Of a DNA stretch of 64,000 nucleotides, positions 27,109-36,548 are shown one piece after another; position 1 is the stretch's first letter, and each line of letters starts with the position of its first letter. Source of the DNA: Anaerolineales bacterium (lineage in GTDB: Bacteria; Chloroflexota; Anaerolineae; Anaerolineales; Villigracilaceae); the NCBI GenBank assembly GCA_014379595.1, contig JACMLM010000057.1:1-64000 (forward strand), in the 5' to 3' direction. A model generated the notes under the pieces. That model ran no database searches. It saw only the letters and a list, made by a program, of their open reading frames with translations, and was not told the DNA's origin. Both the position numbers and the translations under genes were made by a program.

Positions 27109-29604
27109 TTAGCCAGGTTGTGTATATGGCGCAAGTTCGGGGAGTAGGAATTCGTCTTTGACCGCTTGAATGATATATTCAAATTCACTGCCATCACTGT
27201 AGTGACCATGGAATAACCACGCGGGTTGTAAATAACGTTGGTCTATCTCCAGTTCTGATGTGGCATAACGGGGGTCTGGTATGTAATAGACCAGTTCCAC
27301 TTTTTCGACGGTAGCGGTAGGCGGAACATAATCCTCGGGTGCCAGATTTTCTGATTCATCATAAATATATGGTTGGTCAATAGTAATTTCATATTCCATA
27401 GGTGACCCATCTTGAGGATTGAACGCAAAGCCGCCGCTAAAATATCTAATTGCAGGATAGCCAGCGTAGGTCTCGTTTGGAATTAGCAGTCCTTCGATGA
27501 AAAGTTGAGGTTGAGTTGGATCTATGTCTGTATCCATCATCAAGGCTCCCCCAGGGAAAAGTTGAATATATTTTTTCCCATCATTCGTGGTGACCAAGAC
27601 TGCGGTGTTGCCATCTATTTCAATATTTTCCTGTGTTCCTTGTATGATTGCGATCTCCATATCTGGATATGGAATTTCATAACGTTCAACTTTTATAATT
27701 GGTCTGCCGTCTTCATCAACGCGATCTATCACCCCCCAGATGTCAACGGGACGATTATGATACTTTTCCAATTTATCCAGATCATTGCCTTCTAAAAGCA
27801 TGAAGGGCAGAGTAGTTTCATCTGAGTTGAGAATAAGCCCATATTCAATACGCTCTGCATTGTTTGCGCTACGGTAAATACTAACTGTATAGATTCCGCG
27901 TAAGCCTTCGAGTTGTTGACCAATAATCTCTTGCTCAGATGGGGTGCTTGGTATAACAAGCGTTTGCCCGATATAAATTAATGTATCTTTGAAGCTATTT
28001 GCTTGCATAATGGCATCTACAGTAATTCCGAAATCTCCTGCAATCTTTTCCAATGTATCGCCTTCTGCTACTATATAAGTAGTTCCCTCGCTGCCTATTG
28101 AATCTTGAGCAGATTTAAGCGTTGGAATAGGAACGAGTATACCTGTCAGATTGAGTTTGTAGAACCCTTGTCCACCACCTCCACCTCCGCCGCCTCCACC
28201 TTGTGACATGCGTGTGTCAAAAGATTTCCATTCAAAAATATTACCTTGTGTTACTCCCATAATATAGGCGTTCTCAAATGGAAGTTGTATATCAGATGGC
28301 ATATCAGGCAGAATAAATTTATTGCCTTCAAGAGTATTGATAACAACTTGATCGCCTTCGCGTTGAATTGTGCCAACATAGCCTTCGTCATAACCGTCAT
28401 AAATTTTCCACGATTGCATTTCAAAGGTTTTGAAACCATTCGTTTCATGAATTTGACCTGTGACTTCGACAAATATATTTTGCATATTTTCAGTCACACC
28501 TTCGATGTTACCAGTGACCGTGTAGCCATCAAGTGTGATGAGCGGTGCACCGCCAGTAACTGATTTCCCTGTGGAATTCATGTAGCCAAAATAAGTGATG
28601 GTCTGATCCAGCGGAAAAATTCTTCGCCATGATTCTTGCTCTGTACTTCCAGATGACATGCCCATTAATACGCCTGGGCCATTTGCTGCAACAGGATCTA
28701 TTAGTTTTGCGAATGCTTCCTGAGCACTGATGATGCCAACTGTGGATGTTTCATCATATTTCAATAAGCTGGCTTCAACAAATTCAATGCTGTCTTTGTT
28801 AAAGTAGAACCTCATACTGTTCAATTTGAAGTGTTCATGACGCAAGGCAAATCCATCTGATGTGAGCGGCAGCGCGAAATATGCGCCGTATAATTGTGAG
28901 TGCTCGATTCGATACTCAAAGTTGAATCCATGTGTTTGCATAAATTCCTGGATCAATGCTTCTGCATTCGGATTATCGTTATAAACACCCGTGGATACCT
29001 TGCCTGCGTAATCAGGGAAATAGCTGAAATATCTATCAGACCGCACGCGTAGTTGTTGATTGCCATCTACAGCTAGATAATCTGTTGTGTCGCCAGAGTC
29101 GCCTGCCATTTCGTAGATTTCAGCACTCATGCCAAATTGTGCTGCCAGAGCTTTTACATCCTCCACGGTTGCATACACTTCATCTCTGGTGGTATAGATT
29201 TTCATCTCGGGCGGTGTTTCTGGAAAAGGCGCATTTAGATAAAGGGTTGTGCCATTCCATTCATATGCTTCACCATTGGGCGTTGTGTTTTCAGGTGTGG
29301 CTGTTTCAAAATCAACATTTGGAAATGGCGTATCGGCTGCGGCGGGTTGTGGTTGGGGAGCAATGGTACGGGCTATCCAAATAAACATCACAGCCAGAGC
29401 AGCCCATCCGAAAACCCAGCCTGCTGTTGTTGCTATTTTTTTAACTGAAAACAAACCAAACCCCGTTTTTGGTTTATATGCATTCATTAGTTTTTTCTCC
29501 AAATCCGTTGTGAACGATGGATTGGCATTCACTTCCTGCGTAGTTGCTTTAATTATTTCTGCCAATGCATCTTCTTCAGGGTTTATCAATTTTTTATCAT
29601 TCAT
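27109..29604 (-). CDS. Probable membrane anti-sigma factor with LysM domain
   Basis: An 831-residue single-pass membrane protein. About 58 cytoplasmic residues precede one membrane segment (about 60-85). The rest is extracytoplasmic, with a LysM domain (TYIVAEGDTLEKIAGDFGITV, about 505-552) that should bind peptidoglycan, and a run of ten glycines (about 470) just before it. The ATG overlaps the stop of the ECF sigma gene (ATGA), so the role as regulator is inferred from coupling, topology and the short cytoplasmic domain; I see no clear zinc anti-sigma motif. It may sense the wall state through LysM. Confidence 0.75.
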   Translation of the reverse strand: MNDKKLINPEEDALAEIIKATTQEVNANPSFTTDLEKKLMNAYKPKTGFGLFSVKKIATTAGWVFGWAALAVMFIWIARTIAPQPQPAAADTPFPNVDFETATPENTTPNGEAYEWNGTTLYLNAPFPETPPEMKIYTTRDEVYATVEDVKALAAQFGMSAEIYEMAGDSGDTTDYLAVDGNQQLRVRSDRYFSYFPDYAGKVSTGVYNDNPNAEALIQEFMQTHGFNFEYRIEHSQLYGAYFALPLTSDGFALRHEHFKLNSMRFYFNKDSIEFVEASLLKYDETSTVGIISAQEAFAKLIDPVAANGPGVLMGMSSGSTEQESWRRIFPLDQTITYFGYMNSTGKSVTGGAPLITLDGYTVTGNIEGVTENMQNIFVEVTGQIHETNGFKTFEMQSWKIYDGYDEGYVGTIQREGDQVVINTLEGNKFILPDMPSDIQLPFENAYIMGVTQGNIFEWKSFDTRMSQGGGGGGGGGGQGFYKLNLTGILVPIPTLKSAQDSIGSEGTTYIVAEGDTLEKIAGDFGITVDAIMQANSFKDTLIYIGQTLVIPSTPSEQEIIGQQLEGLRGIYTVSIYRSANNAERIEYGLILNSDETTLPFMLLEGNDLDKLEKYHNRPVDIWGVIDRVDEDGRPIIKVERYEIPYPDMEIAIIQGTQENIEIDGNTAVLVTTNDGKKYIQLFPGGALMMDTDIDPTQPQLFIEGLLIPNETYAGYPAIRYFSGGFAFNPQDGSPMEYEITIDQPYIYDESENLAPEDYVPPTATVEKVELVYYIPDPRYATSELEIDQRYLQPAWLFHGHYSDGSEFEYIIQAVKDEFLLPELAPYTQPG

Positions 29605-30179
29605 AGTTCCACCTCGAAAGCAAGTGAAGTACGTTCGCGCAGGTCTTGCAGACCGCGTGTGACGAGCATTTTTGCAGCAGCTTCACTCTTTTTGAGCACG
29701 CGGCCAACCTCTGCATAAGTTAGTTCACTGAAAAAACATAAAGCGATTGCATCGGCACGTTCGGGGCTGATCTGTTTCAGTGCACGTATGATGGAATCCA
29801 GCCTGAGGCGCTGATTCGCTAATCGGTCAGTTGCCAGATTTGGGTTAGAGATGTGATGCGCCGTTTCAATCGGAACCTCGGGCCTGATTCCACGAAAAAA
29901 CATTGCTTTCTTCCGAGCTGCGATTCCCAAAATCCACGCTGCGAAAGGACCTGATCCACGAAACGAACGAATGCCCTCTAGTGCGGCCATAAAAGTCTGC
30001 GATGTGAGATCTTCAGCATCTTTTACATTTCCCGTGTGCGCCATGTGATAACGGTAGACACGTGTCACGTGGCGACGATAAAGTTCGCCAAATGCATCTG
30101 CGTTGCCGCGCGCGTTGCGGGCAAGATCAAGTTCGTCAATTGGCGAGTCTTGGGAGTGTGTTGTCATAATGGTAGTCAT
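29601..30179 (-). CDS. ECF-type RNA polymerase sigma factor
   Basis: A 192-residue sigma-70 family protein. Region 2 (about 25-95) includes HTGNVKDAEDLTSQTFMAALEGI, and region 4 (about 130-180) includes the helix-turn-helix LTYAEVGRVLKKSEAAAKMLVTRGL. Regions 1 and 3 are absent, as in ECF factors. The start at 30179 has a perfect AGGAGG three bases upstream, but that SD lies inside a hairpin, which suggests translational control. It is co-translated with the probable membrane anti-sigma factor. Confidence 0.92.
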   Translation of the reverse strand: MTTIMTTHSQDSPIDELDLARNARGNADAFGELYRRHVTRVYRYHMAHTGNVKDAEDLTSQTFMAALEGIRSFRGSGPFAAWILGIAARKKAMFFRGIRPEVPIETAHHISNPNLATDRLANQRLRLDSIIRALKQISPERADAIALCFFSELTYAEVGRVLKKSEAAAKMLVTRGLQDLRERTSLAFEVEL

Positions 30180-30182
30180 AAA

Positions 30183-30210
30183 CCTCCTGTTGTATATATG
30201 TTGCAGGAGG
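30183..30210 (-). promoter_or_regulatory. Hairpin sequestering the ECF sigma Shine-Dalgarno sequence
   Basis: On the minus strand CCTCCTG (30210-30204) pairs perfectly with CAGGAGG (30189-30183) across a 14-base A/T-rich loop. CAGGAGG contains the complete SD and ends three bases before the ATG. When folded, the ribosome site is closed, as in RNA thermometers or other translational switches. No larger conserved riboswitch was recognised. Confidence 0.6.
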
Positions 30211-30319
30211 GCGCCAAAAAGTAACAGGCAATTTTAAAGCGAAGGCAAAGTCACCTTGAAACGCACGACATCTGAATGATGAGAAATTTATTTGAAATAT
30301 TGCCGAGCCGAATAAAATA

Positions 30320-30769
30320 TTAATAGCCCCTTTTTGTTACTCTCACTTTTTGTATAGCAGGTAAAAAGACCATCACGATGAATAACAAAATGAATGCGCC
30401 GATCCCAATACCGGGCATCCAATTTGTAGCTGGATTTGAGAATAAAGGCGTTGAAGTGGGTATAAGCGTAATTGTGCTGGTCAGTGAAGGTATTGTTGCA
30501 GTAGGCGTGGCTGTTAAAGTGGATGTTGATGTAAATGTCACTGTCGCTGTGTGCGTTGGTGTTGAAGTGTATGTAGCAGTTGGTGGAATTGGGGTTTTGG
30601 TTCGTCGCTGTTCTTCTTTTTCAGGTTCAGATGTAGGCGGACAAGGAATAACCCCGCCCGATGGATCAAAACAAACAGCCTGTGCTTTCGCATTTATGAA
30701 TGGCATAAATAAAATAGCAATGAGTACACCAATAAACAGAAAAAAGTGTATATTGATTCGTGATGTCAT
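30320..30769 (-). CDS. Thr/Ser/Pro-rich surface protein with C-terminal membrane anchor
   Basis: A 149-residue protein with a signal peptide (about 1-30), a Cys pair around DPSGGVIPCPP, and a low-complexity stalk of TPT/TST units (about 55-105). One membrane segment (about 117-137) and a basic tail (KVRVTKRGY) complete it. It is probably extracellular and anchored by its C-terminus. No catalytic domain is visible. Its ATG overlaps the thioesterase TGA (ATGA). Confidence 0.7.
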   Translation of the reverse strand: MTSRINIHFFLFIGVLIAILFMPFINAKAQAVCFDPSGGVIPCPPTSEPEKEEQRRTKTPIPPTATYTSTPTHTATVTFTSTSTLTATPTATIPSLTSTITLIPTSTPLFSNPATNWMPGIGIGAFILLFIVMVFLPAIQKVRVTKRGY

Positions 30770-31257
30770 GCTCCCTCTTCATCTGGATATATCTTCCAGC
30801 CTAATTCTTCAAAACGTGATGGATCAAATTGCGCATCGTTCGGCACATCGATATGGATTGTCGTGCCTTCGGCTAGCAATTCATCTGTCTCCGCATCATA
30901 AATCCCAGCCCATGCTTCTGCGAAATTTCTTCTGCTTTTGCCTGCCTTGCCAATGATCTTCAACATTTTGTTAATGGGAACATTCTTCCGATATTTCACC
31001 TCGAGTTTGCCCGTAAACATAAAGCGCGGATTCAGCGGGTCACTGCCCATATGTGCGCGCCCTGAAATTTCATCGATCAATGCCGCCACAATGCCGCCAT
31101 GCAACACACCAGGGTATCCCTGAAAATGATCTGGCGCAATATAGCTGCTTTCAACAACTCCTGTTTCAGTTTCATAAATATGCAAATGCAAGCCAATGGG
31201 ATTTTCCAATCCGCAAATGAAACAGTGACGTGAGTTCGGTTGTTTTATTTTTGACAT
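30766..31257 (-). CDS. PaaI-type hotdog-fold thioesterase
   Basis: A 163-residue hotdog protein that should hydrolyse an acyl-CoA thioester. The core motif GVLHGGIVAALIDEISG (about 50-66) contains the catalytic-type HGG and acidic residue. The N-terminus carries CFICG, common in one branch of this family. I start at the ATG at 31257, because TATAAT ends 7 bases upstream and no SD exists, which fits a leaderless mRNA. A start at 31299 would place the promoter inside the gene. Confidence 0.85.
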   Translation of the reverse strand: MSKIKQPNSRHCFICGLENPIGLHLHIYETETGVVESSYIAPDHFQGYPGVLHGGIVAALIDEISGRAHMGSDPLNPRFMFTGKLEVKYRKNVPINKMLKIIGKAGKSRRNFAEAWAGIYDAETDELLAEGTTIHIDVPNDAQFDPSRFEELGWKIYPDEEGA

Positions 31258-31569
31258 GTGTGCGATTATACTCTGGACATGACTCAGACATTTTTTCATC
31301 GCTCACGTCATTCCTAGCCCCGGTCTGCTTCTCATCAAAGAACATTTTCTTCCCTTCTACATGGCTCACATCGTCCCGATGCACTTTCGGGAGGGCAAGC
31401 CGGATGTATGGACTCATGAAATACCTACTACGAGAAAACAAATAAAAGTAATCAGCAGTATATCTGTGAGTGTGGATCACTATCCCCATTAACAGGTACA
31501 GCATTTCACATCGAGTATGTGCTTAATTGCCCTGCTTCTTGAAATCGTAAAACTGGGAATACAAAATGA
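31258..31569. other. 312-base gap, no supported gene
   Basis: Apart from the TATAAT of the thioesterase gene, only a small inverted repeat (TCCCGATGCACTTTCGGGA, near 31377-31395) was seen. The open frame on the minus strand here has no SD and no recognisable protein. Confidence 0.5.
31265..31270 (-). promoter_or_regulatory. -10 box of a leaderless thioesterase transcript
   Basis: Perfect minus-strand TATAAT with seven bases (CGCACAC) before the ATG, so transcription should begin at or next to the start codon. No convincing -35 was found. Confidence 0.5.
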
Positions 31570-32559
31570 TTATTGCGAAACGGGGGAAACCGGTGCAGGC
31601 AACTCCTGGTCAGTCCTTTCTTCCCGTGCTTTTTCTGCACCATGACCTGGTTCAGGAGCAATTACTCGCAATGCACCAGGAAGCACTTTAATCTTTGCTG
31701 TGCCTTTTCCCAGGATGATTCCTTCAGCAGCCACATCCAGTTTCGGGGAAGTTTTTACCTTTATTTTTCGCGCTCGGTAGCGTTGGATGTTTCCATCTGG
31801 AACTACACCTTCATTGGCTGTGCGGGCAAAATATGCGAGCAAGTCAGCTTTGTTGAAATTTGGATAAACCGCGATGTCAAGCAAGCCATCATCCAGGGAT
31901 GCGTCCGGAGCCACCAGATTCTTTGATCCGATCAGCGGGGTGTTGGCAATGGTCACCAACATTGTTTCAACTTCAATTTTGCTTTCATCATCCAGAGTTA
32001 GAAAAACGGTTGGCTTTGGTTCAAATTTCAAAATAGTCGCAACAGCATCTTTGATGCCCGATAATTTACCTTCAGGAACTTCTTTAATAAGAGGGAAGAC
32101 AGTGGCAGTCAGACCAATGGCAGTCACCATAAAGAAATGGAATTTTTTATGATCTTTTGTACTGAGCTGACCCAGGTCCAGTTTGCGAGCGTGTCCAGAG
32201 GCGATCAGGGCACAGGCTTCTTTCAAGTCTTCAGGGATTCCCAGACTCCTTGCAATATCATTTTTGGTACCAGAAGCGATCAATCCTAATTTCACCTTTG
32301 AGCCAGCAAGCCCGCGAATCACAGCTCCAATCGTTCCATCACCCCCCATGGCGATGACAATATCATAGCCCTTTTTTACAGCTTTCCTTGCAATCGGAAT
32401 GGCTTCTTTTTTAGGCTTTACCAACGCTACATCGACCTCCAAGCCATATTCCAATAGATAGCGTGCCACATCCTCGATCTTTGAGGTTGCCTTCGAGACA
32501 TCTCCTGCACCTGGGTTGGCAATTAATTTAACACGGATTGGTTTATTATTTTTTGACAT
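31570..32559 (-). CDS. Diacylglycerol kinase-family lipid kinase
   Basis: A 329-residue protein of the YegS/DgkB family. It has ANPGAGD (about 14-20), the nucleotide-binding MGGDGTIGAVI (about 71-81), GLIASGTKNDIARSLG (about 92-107) and the C-terminal LDDGLLDIAVYP. It should phosphorylate a lipid such as diacylglycerol or a related polyprenyl or sphingoid substrate at the membrane surface. SD AAAGGA fits the start. The last 25 residues are charged and proline-rich and unlikely to be catalytic. Confidence 0.9.
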   Translation of the reverse strand: MSKNNKPIRVKLIANPGAGDVSKATSKIEDVARYLLEYGLEVDVALVKPKKEAIPIARKAVKKGYDIVIAMGGDGTIGAVIRGLAGSKVKLGLIASGTKNDIARSLGIPEDLKEACALIASGHARKLDLGQLSTKDHKKFHFFMVTAIGLTATVFPLIKEVPEGKLSGIKDAVATILKFEPKPTVFLTLDDESKIEVETMLVTIANTPLIGSKNLVAPDASLDDGLLDIAVYPNFNKADLLAYFARTANEGVVPDGNIQRYRARKIKVKTSPKLDVAAEGIILGKGTAKIKVLPGALRVIAPEPGHGAEKAREERTDQELPAPVSPVSQ

Positions 32560-33117
32560 ATTTTCATATCCTTTGCATGGATTGTGATTCCGATTTAGTT
32601 TCTGCCTTGGCAGCTACGGGTTGCTGAACGAAAAATCGCGACTTACCCCATAAACAGTAACCGGGGCGCCATCAGAATACCAGAATTTCCAAACCATATT
32701 GCCTATTCGGCTTTCGAATTGGTAGGTTTCCTTGTCACATTCATAAAATGTGCTTTAATACCATACCGTATTCAATAATAATAACTTTCCTTGCATAGTC
32801 AACCTGGCCGGACTAAACAAATCATAAAAATCCATTCCGTAGCTGATGTCATGGTTAGCCATCTTAGAAGCTGATATTCTTGGGATATTCCCAGAAGAGT
32901 TTTCCTACCTTGCATTATTAAATCTTGTAAACCATAGTTTTCTGCTACATCCATCATGGGCTGGATAACAGACGCTTGAGTCGTTTAGGAAAGAATTAAG
33001 CGATATGGCGAATCCGATTTTGGGAAATATCTGCAAAAAGACTCGTGATATGATGTCGCTTCTTGCCACGCCGAAGCTCATTGCGAGACCAGGACATGAT
33101 AAGTAAACAGGAGCATA
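32560..33117. other. 558-base intergenic region between divergent genes
   Basis: It should hold promoters for the lipid kinase (minus) and MFS (plus) genes. I see no tRNA, repeat or strong hairpin. One possible 33-codon frame (33005-33106, starting MANPILGNICKK) lacks a clear SD and is not supported as a gene. Confidence 0.5.
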
Positions 33118-34362
33118 ATGTTTCAGAATCTAAGAAATACCTACAACCAATTTCCTAGGACTTATTGGGTGGTTGCAGGGACACATTTTATTGATGTCAT
33201 TGGCAATACATTACTCATGCCGTTTTTCGCCTTGTATGTCACTCAAAAATTTGGCGTCGGTATGACTCAAGCTGGCATTATCCTTGCCACCAACTCGGTT
33301 GCTGGGATGGTCGGCAGTACCATTGGCGGCGCCATGGCGGACCGCTTTGGCAGGCGCGGTATCATTTTGTTTGGTCTCGTGGTCAGTGCCCTAAGCGGAC
33401 TCACGCTTGGCTTTGTAAATAAATTTTATATGTTCTATGGATTATCCGTATTTGTGGGTCTGATGAGCAGTGCATCCCAGCCTGCACATCAAGCCATGAT
33501 TGCGGATATTCTCCCTGCCGACAAACGCGCGGAAGGCTTTGGCATGATGCGCGTCATCTCCAACTTTGCCTGGATCATCGGCCCCACTATTGGCGGCTTT
33601 CTTGCTGCTTATAATTTTCTCTATCTCTTTTTGAGTGATGCTGTTATCAGTATTGTCACAGCCTTACTTGTATTTCGTCTATTGCCTGAGACGAAGCCTC
33701 AGCCAAAGGATAAAACTGAGCACGAGACGTTGTGGCAAACTCTTGGTGGCTACCGCGTTGCATTGGCAGATCGTCCATATTTGGCGTTCATCTTTGCGTC
33801 CATTTTGATGATTCTTGTGTATCAACAAATGTATAGTTCATTATCTGTTTATTTGCGGGATGTCCATAATGTGGACCCTCAGTTTTATGGATTAATTATG
33901 TCTAGTAGTGCGATTACCGTTGTGCTATTCCAGTTTGGAGTCACACGTATTATCAAGAGATACCCTCCATTCTTAATGATGGCAGCAGCCACGTTCTTTT
34001 ACATGATCGGCTTCACCATGTACGGGTTTGTAGCTACAATCCCATTATTCATAATTGCTATGGTCATTATCACAATAGGGGAGATGATCGGCATGCCAAC
34101 CAGTAATGTACTCGCTGCACACTTTGCCCCAGAGGAGATGCGTGCCCGCTACATGGCGGTCTTTGGCCTCACGTGGACTGTTCCCTCGATGATCGGTCCC
34201 TGGGCGGCGGGTTTGGTCTTTGATAACTATAATCCGAATTATGTTTGGTATATCGGCGGCGTGTTGTGCGTTGTCGCCATAATGGCTTTTTACTTTTTGC
34301 ATATCAGGCTTGGAGCAAAGGAGAAATTTCAGCGTGCGGAAGTGCAAGTAGCTGGTGATTAA
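33118..34362 (+). CDS. Major facilitator superfamily transporter
   Basis: A 414-residue protein with about twelve membrane segments. The loop 2-3 MFS signature is GGAMADRFGRRG (about 71-82), and GMMRVISNFAWIIGPTIGGFL in segment 5 resembles drug/proton antiporter motif C. It probably exports small hydrophobic compounds, but the substrate cannot be read. SD CAGGAG six bases upstream fits the ATG. A small lipoprotein gene follows 45 bases later. Confidence 0.92.
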   Translation: MFQNLRNTYNQFPRTYWVVAGTHFIDVIGNTLLMPFFALYVTQKFGVGMTQAGIILATNSVAGMVGSTIGGAMADRFGRRGIILFGLVVSALSGLTLGFVNKFYMFYGLSVFVGLMSSASQPAHQAMIADILPADKRAEGFGMMRVISNFAWIIGPTIGGFLAAYNFLYLFLSDAVISIVTALLVFRLLPETKPQPKDKTEHETLWQTLGGYRVALADRPYLAFIFASILMILVYQQMYSSLSVYLRDVHNVDPQFYGLIMSSSAITVVLFQFGVTRIIKRYPPFLMMAAATFFYMIGFTMYGFVATIPLFIIAMVIITIGEMIGMPTSNVLAAHFAPEEMRARYMAVFGLTWTVPSMIGPWAAGLVFDNYNPNYVWYIGGVLCVVAIMAFYFLHIRLGAKEKFQRAEVQVAGD

Positions 34363-34407
34363 TAGTTTGCTTAAGGAGCATTATTGAAATTGAAAACTGG
34401 AGTGATT

Positions 34408-34539
34408 ATGAAAATTCGCTACTTATTTGTAGTTTTTATCCTTCTCTCAGGATGTTCTCGGAATGGAAACGGCAAGGCCACATCTCGCGCTGATTGGATG
34501 AATACCAACATGACAGGTCTTCTATCCGCATACCGATGA
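34408..34539 (+). CDS. Very small putative lipoprotein
   Basis: A 43-residue frame with SD GGAG five bases before the ATG. The signal peptide ends in lipobox LLSGC (Cys about 16), leaving a mature peptide of only 28 residues (start SRNGNGKATSRADWM). It may be a real small lipoprotein or the start of a larger one cut short. It sits between the MFS gene and a larger lipoprotein gene on the same strand. Confidence 0.5.
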   Translation: MKIRYLFVVFILLSGCSRNGNGKATSRADWMNTNMTGLLSAYR

Positions 34540-34549
34540 GACAGGAGCC

Positions 34550-35431
34550 ATGATGAAAAAACATTGCTGGATTATCTTCATATTTATTTTGGTGGCCTGT
34601 TCGTCAAATTCGGGCTTGGAATCAACTTCAGCTACTCCTTACACCTCTTTATCTATTGCTACATCAACAGTAACGTGGACTGTTGCTCCAACACTAAACC
34701 CAACATCTACAAAGATTCCATCTCATCCAATTTCTACGCCTTCTAAAATAGAAAAAACTGAAATTACTTTGGAATTACTTCGAACCAATAACGGTTGCGA
34801 ATTGCCGTGCTGGTGGGGAATAATTCCCAATCAGACACAATGGAGTGACGCAGAAAAGTTCTTGAAGCTCTTTAGCGATATTAACCTAAGCGAGTCTTCT
34901 ACTTGGTCGGTTTATTTCGCTCACTCTCCTTTATCAACAGAGTTTTCAGAAGTTTACGAAGTTAGAACAGTTTTCGCTGTTCAAGATGGAATGGTAAAAG
35001 AAATAGAGGCTGGTTATTTCGATGAAGAAAGTTACCATCTGCCAAACTTCCTTTCTCGAGTCGGCCAGCCCACAAAGATCTTAATGCTTACTTTCAGCTC
35101 TGATTCTGGTATGCCTCCTGGTAAAGTGCCTTTCATCATAGCACTTTACTACCCACAAAAAGGAATAATGGCAACATTTGGTGCTGAAGGCGATGTAAAA
35201 GGTTCGCTTATTGAGGCTTGTATTAAAAAAGGTCCATCCCTATTCTTGTGGTCTCCAATGGAATATGATCGATCCGTAGATTATATATTGGGTTGGGATA
35301 AAGATCAGGAGAAATATTTGGAAATAGCTGATGCTACACAATTGAGCACCTCAGATTTCTATGAGAAGTTTAGCAATACAGAAACTCCTGTCTGCCTACA
35401 AACACCAACTAATTTATGGCCTAGTCAATAG
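34550..35431 (+). CDS. Unrecognised lipoprotein
   Basis: A 293-residue protein with a signal peptide ending in lipobox LVAC (Cys about 17) and a Ser/Thr/Pro-rich linker (about 20-65) typical of this genome's surface proteins. A globular part follows, starting EITLELLRTNNGCELPCWWG; the Cys pair could form a disulfide. No family is recognised. SD CAGGAG lies just upstream. A 14-bp terminator follows. Confidence 0.7.
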   Translation: MMKKHCWIIFIFILVACSSNSGLESTSATPYTSLSIATSTVTWTVAPTLNPTSTKIPSHPISTPSKIEKTEITLELLRTNNGCELPCWWGIIPNQTQWSDAEKFLKLFSDINLSESSTWSVYFAHSPLSTEFSEVYEVRTVFAVQDGMVKEIEAGYFDEESYHLPNFLSRVGQPTKILMLTFSSDSGMPPGKVPFIIALYYPQKGIMATFGAEGDVKGSLIEACIKKGPSLFLWSPMEYDRSVDYILGWDKDQEKYLEIADATQLSTSDFYEKFSNTETPVCLQTPTNLWPSQ

Positions 35432-35464
35432 TGCAATAAAATATTTTAGTGAATTTGTTAAATC

Positions 35465-35502
35465 AACAAGTCCGAGATTTTCAAGATCTCGGACTTGTTT
35501 TT
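35465..35502. terminator. Bidirectional terminator between lipoprotein and LLM genes
   Basis: A 14-base perfect stem (AACAAGTCCGAGAT and ATCTCGGACTTGTT) with a 7-base loop TTTCAAG and T-rich tails on the plus strand and less so on the minus. Its genes are convergent. Confidence 0.9.
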
Positions 35503-35511
35503 AATTTAAGA

Positions 35512-36510
35512 CTAACTCTGTGCAAACGTATCAATTAACAACTTGAAATTCCCGCCAACTGGATACAAGATGGGGCAGGTGCATCCGCGCTTTGTGTATT
35601 CAGCAACTTTGGCATGTGCTTCTGCAGGTGTTCCAGATGCTGTGATCTTGTGTACTAACTCATCAGGGACAAGATGCTTGGCTTTGTTGATCTGCTCTTT
35701 CGTAGCCGGCCAGCCCAAAATAGATTGGATATCGTTGATCACATCTTGTGAAACACCTGACGCTTTGGCAATATGCGGCTGTTGGGCAAGATATTGGCAC
35801 AGAAGTTCTTTGGTGTATTCAATTGCCTTATCGTGATCTTCATCTACAGAACACACGATCAACTGTGGACGGTCAATGTCTTCAAGTGTACGTCCAGACT
35901 TCTTTGCGCCTTTTTCAAGTAATTCAATTGCCTTGTCATTGTATTCAGGTGGGACGCAGTAATTCAATACACAACCATCTGATATTTCGCCTGTCATTTC
36001 CATCATCAAATCGCCCGTTGCGCCGATCATGATCGGCACGTTGCGCGGCTCGCGGCGGCCATGAACTACATCCAATTCAATGCCGTCCACATGATGGAAT
36101 TCCCCATGAAATGTGACTCGTTCCATATTCAATAATCTACGCATCACTTCGATAGTTTCACGCATTGCTAATAAAGGTTTCTTTCTATCAATACCAACGT
36201 TTTTTGCCAATGGGTCCCACCAGGCGCCTATCCCGCAGATAATGCGATTCGGAGCAAGGTCATCTAACGTTAAGAAAGTGGCGGCTAGTAATCCGATGTT
36301 GCGAGTCCAGTTGTTAATCACGCCTGATCCCACTTTGATCCGATTCGTCACAGCGGCATATCCAGCCATTGGAACAATCGCATCGCGTACCAATCTTGAT
36401 TCAGCCTGCCAGACGGCTTCAAAGCCTTTCTCTTCTGCATATTTGGCATATTCCAAACCATCACGCAGGTCGTGCGAATCTTGCAGGTAGAGGGCAACAC
36501 GTTCGGTCAT
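35512..36510 (-). CDS. LLM-class F420-dependent oxidoreductase
   Basis: A 332-residue bacterial luciferase-like monooxygenase-fold flavin/F420 enzyme, close to methylene-H4MPT-reductase-like proteins ([46 protein letters not shown]). It should transfer hydride between F420H2 and an unknown substrate. The start at 36510 follows SD AAGGAGA; a longer frame to 36567 has none. The neighbouring F420 biosynthesis genes on the same strand strengthen the cofactor assignment over FMN. Confidence 0.88.
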   Translation of the reverse strand: MTERVALYLQDSHDLRDGLEYAKYAEEKGFEAVWQAESRLVRDAIVPMAGYAAVTNRIKVGSGVINNWTRNIGLLAATFLTLDDLAPNRIICGIGAWWDPLAKNVGIDRKKPLLAMRETIEVMRRLLNMERVTFHGEFHHVDGIELDVVHGRREPRNVPIMIGATGDLMMEMTGEISDGCVLNYCVPPEYNDKAIELLEKGAKKSGRTLEDIDRPQLIVCSVDEDHDKAIEYTKELLCQYLAQQPHIAKASGVSQDVINDIQSILGWPATKEQINKAKHLVPDELVHKITASGTPAEAHAKVAEYTKRGCTCPILYPVGGNFKLLIDTFAQS

Positions 36511-36548
36511 GGCATTCTCCTTGAAAAATATCAAGTATTTTCGAATCA

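Noticed and set aside
30378-30956. 192-residue plus-strand frame rich in Val/Gly
   Set aside because: It is the antisense image of the Thr/Ser/Pro stalk of the minus-strand surface protein; the minus frame has a signal peptide, anchor and coupled start.
33005-33106. 33-codon frame upstream of the MFS gene
   Set aside because: No convincing SD, no recognisable features.
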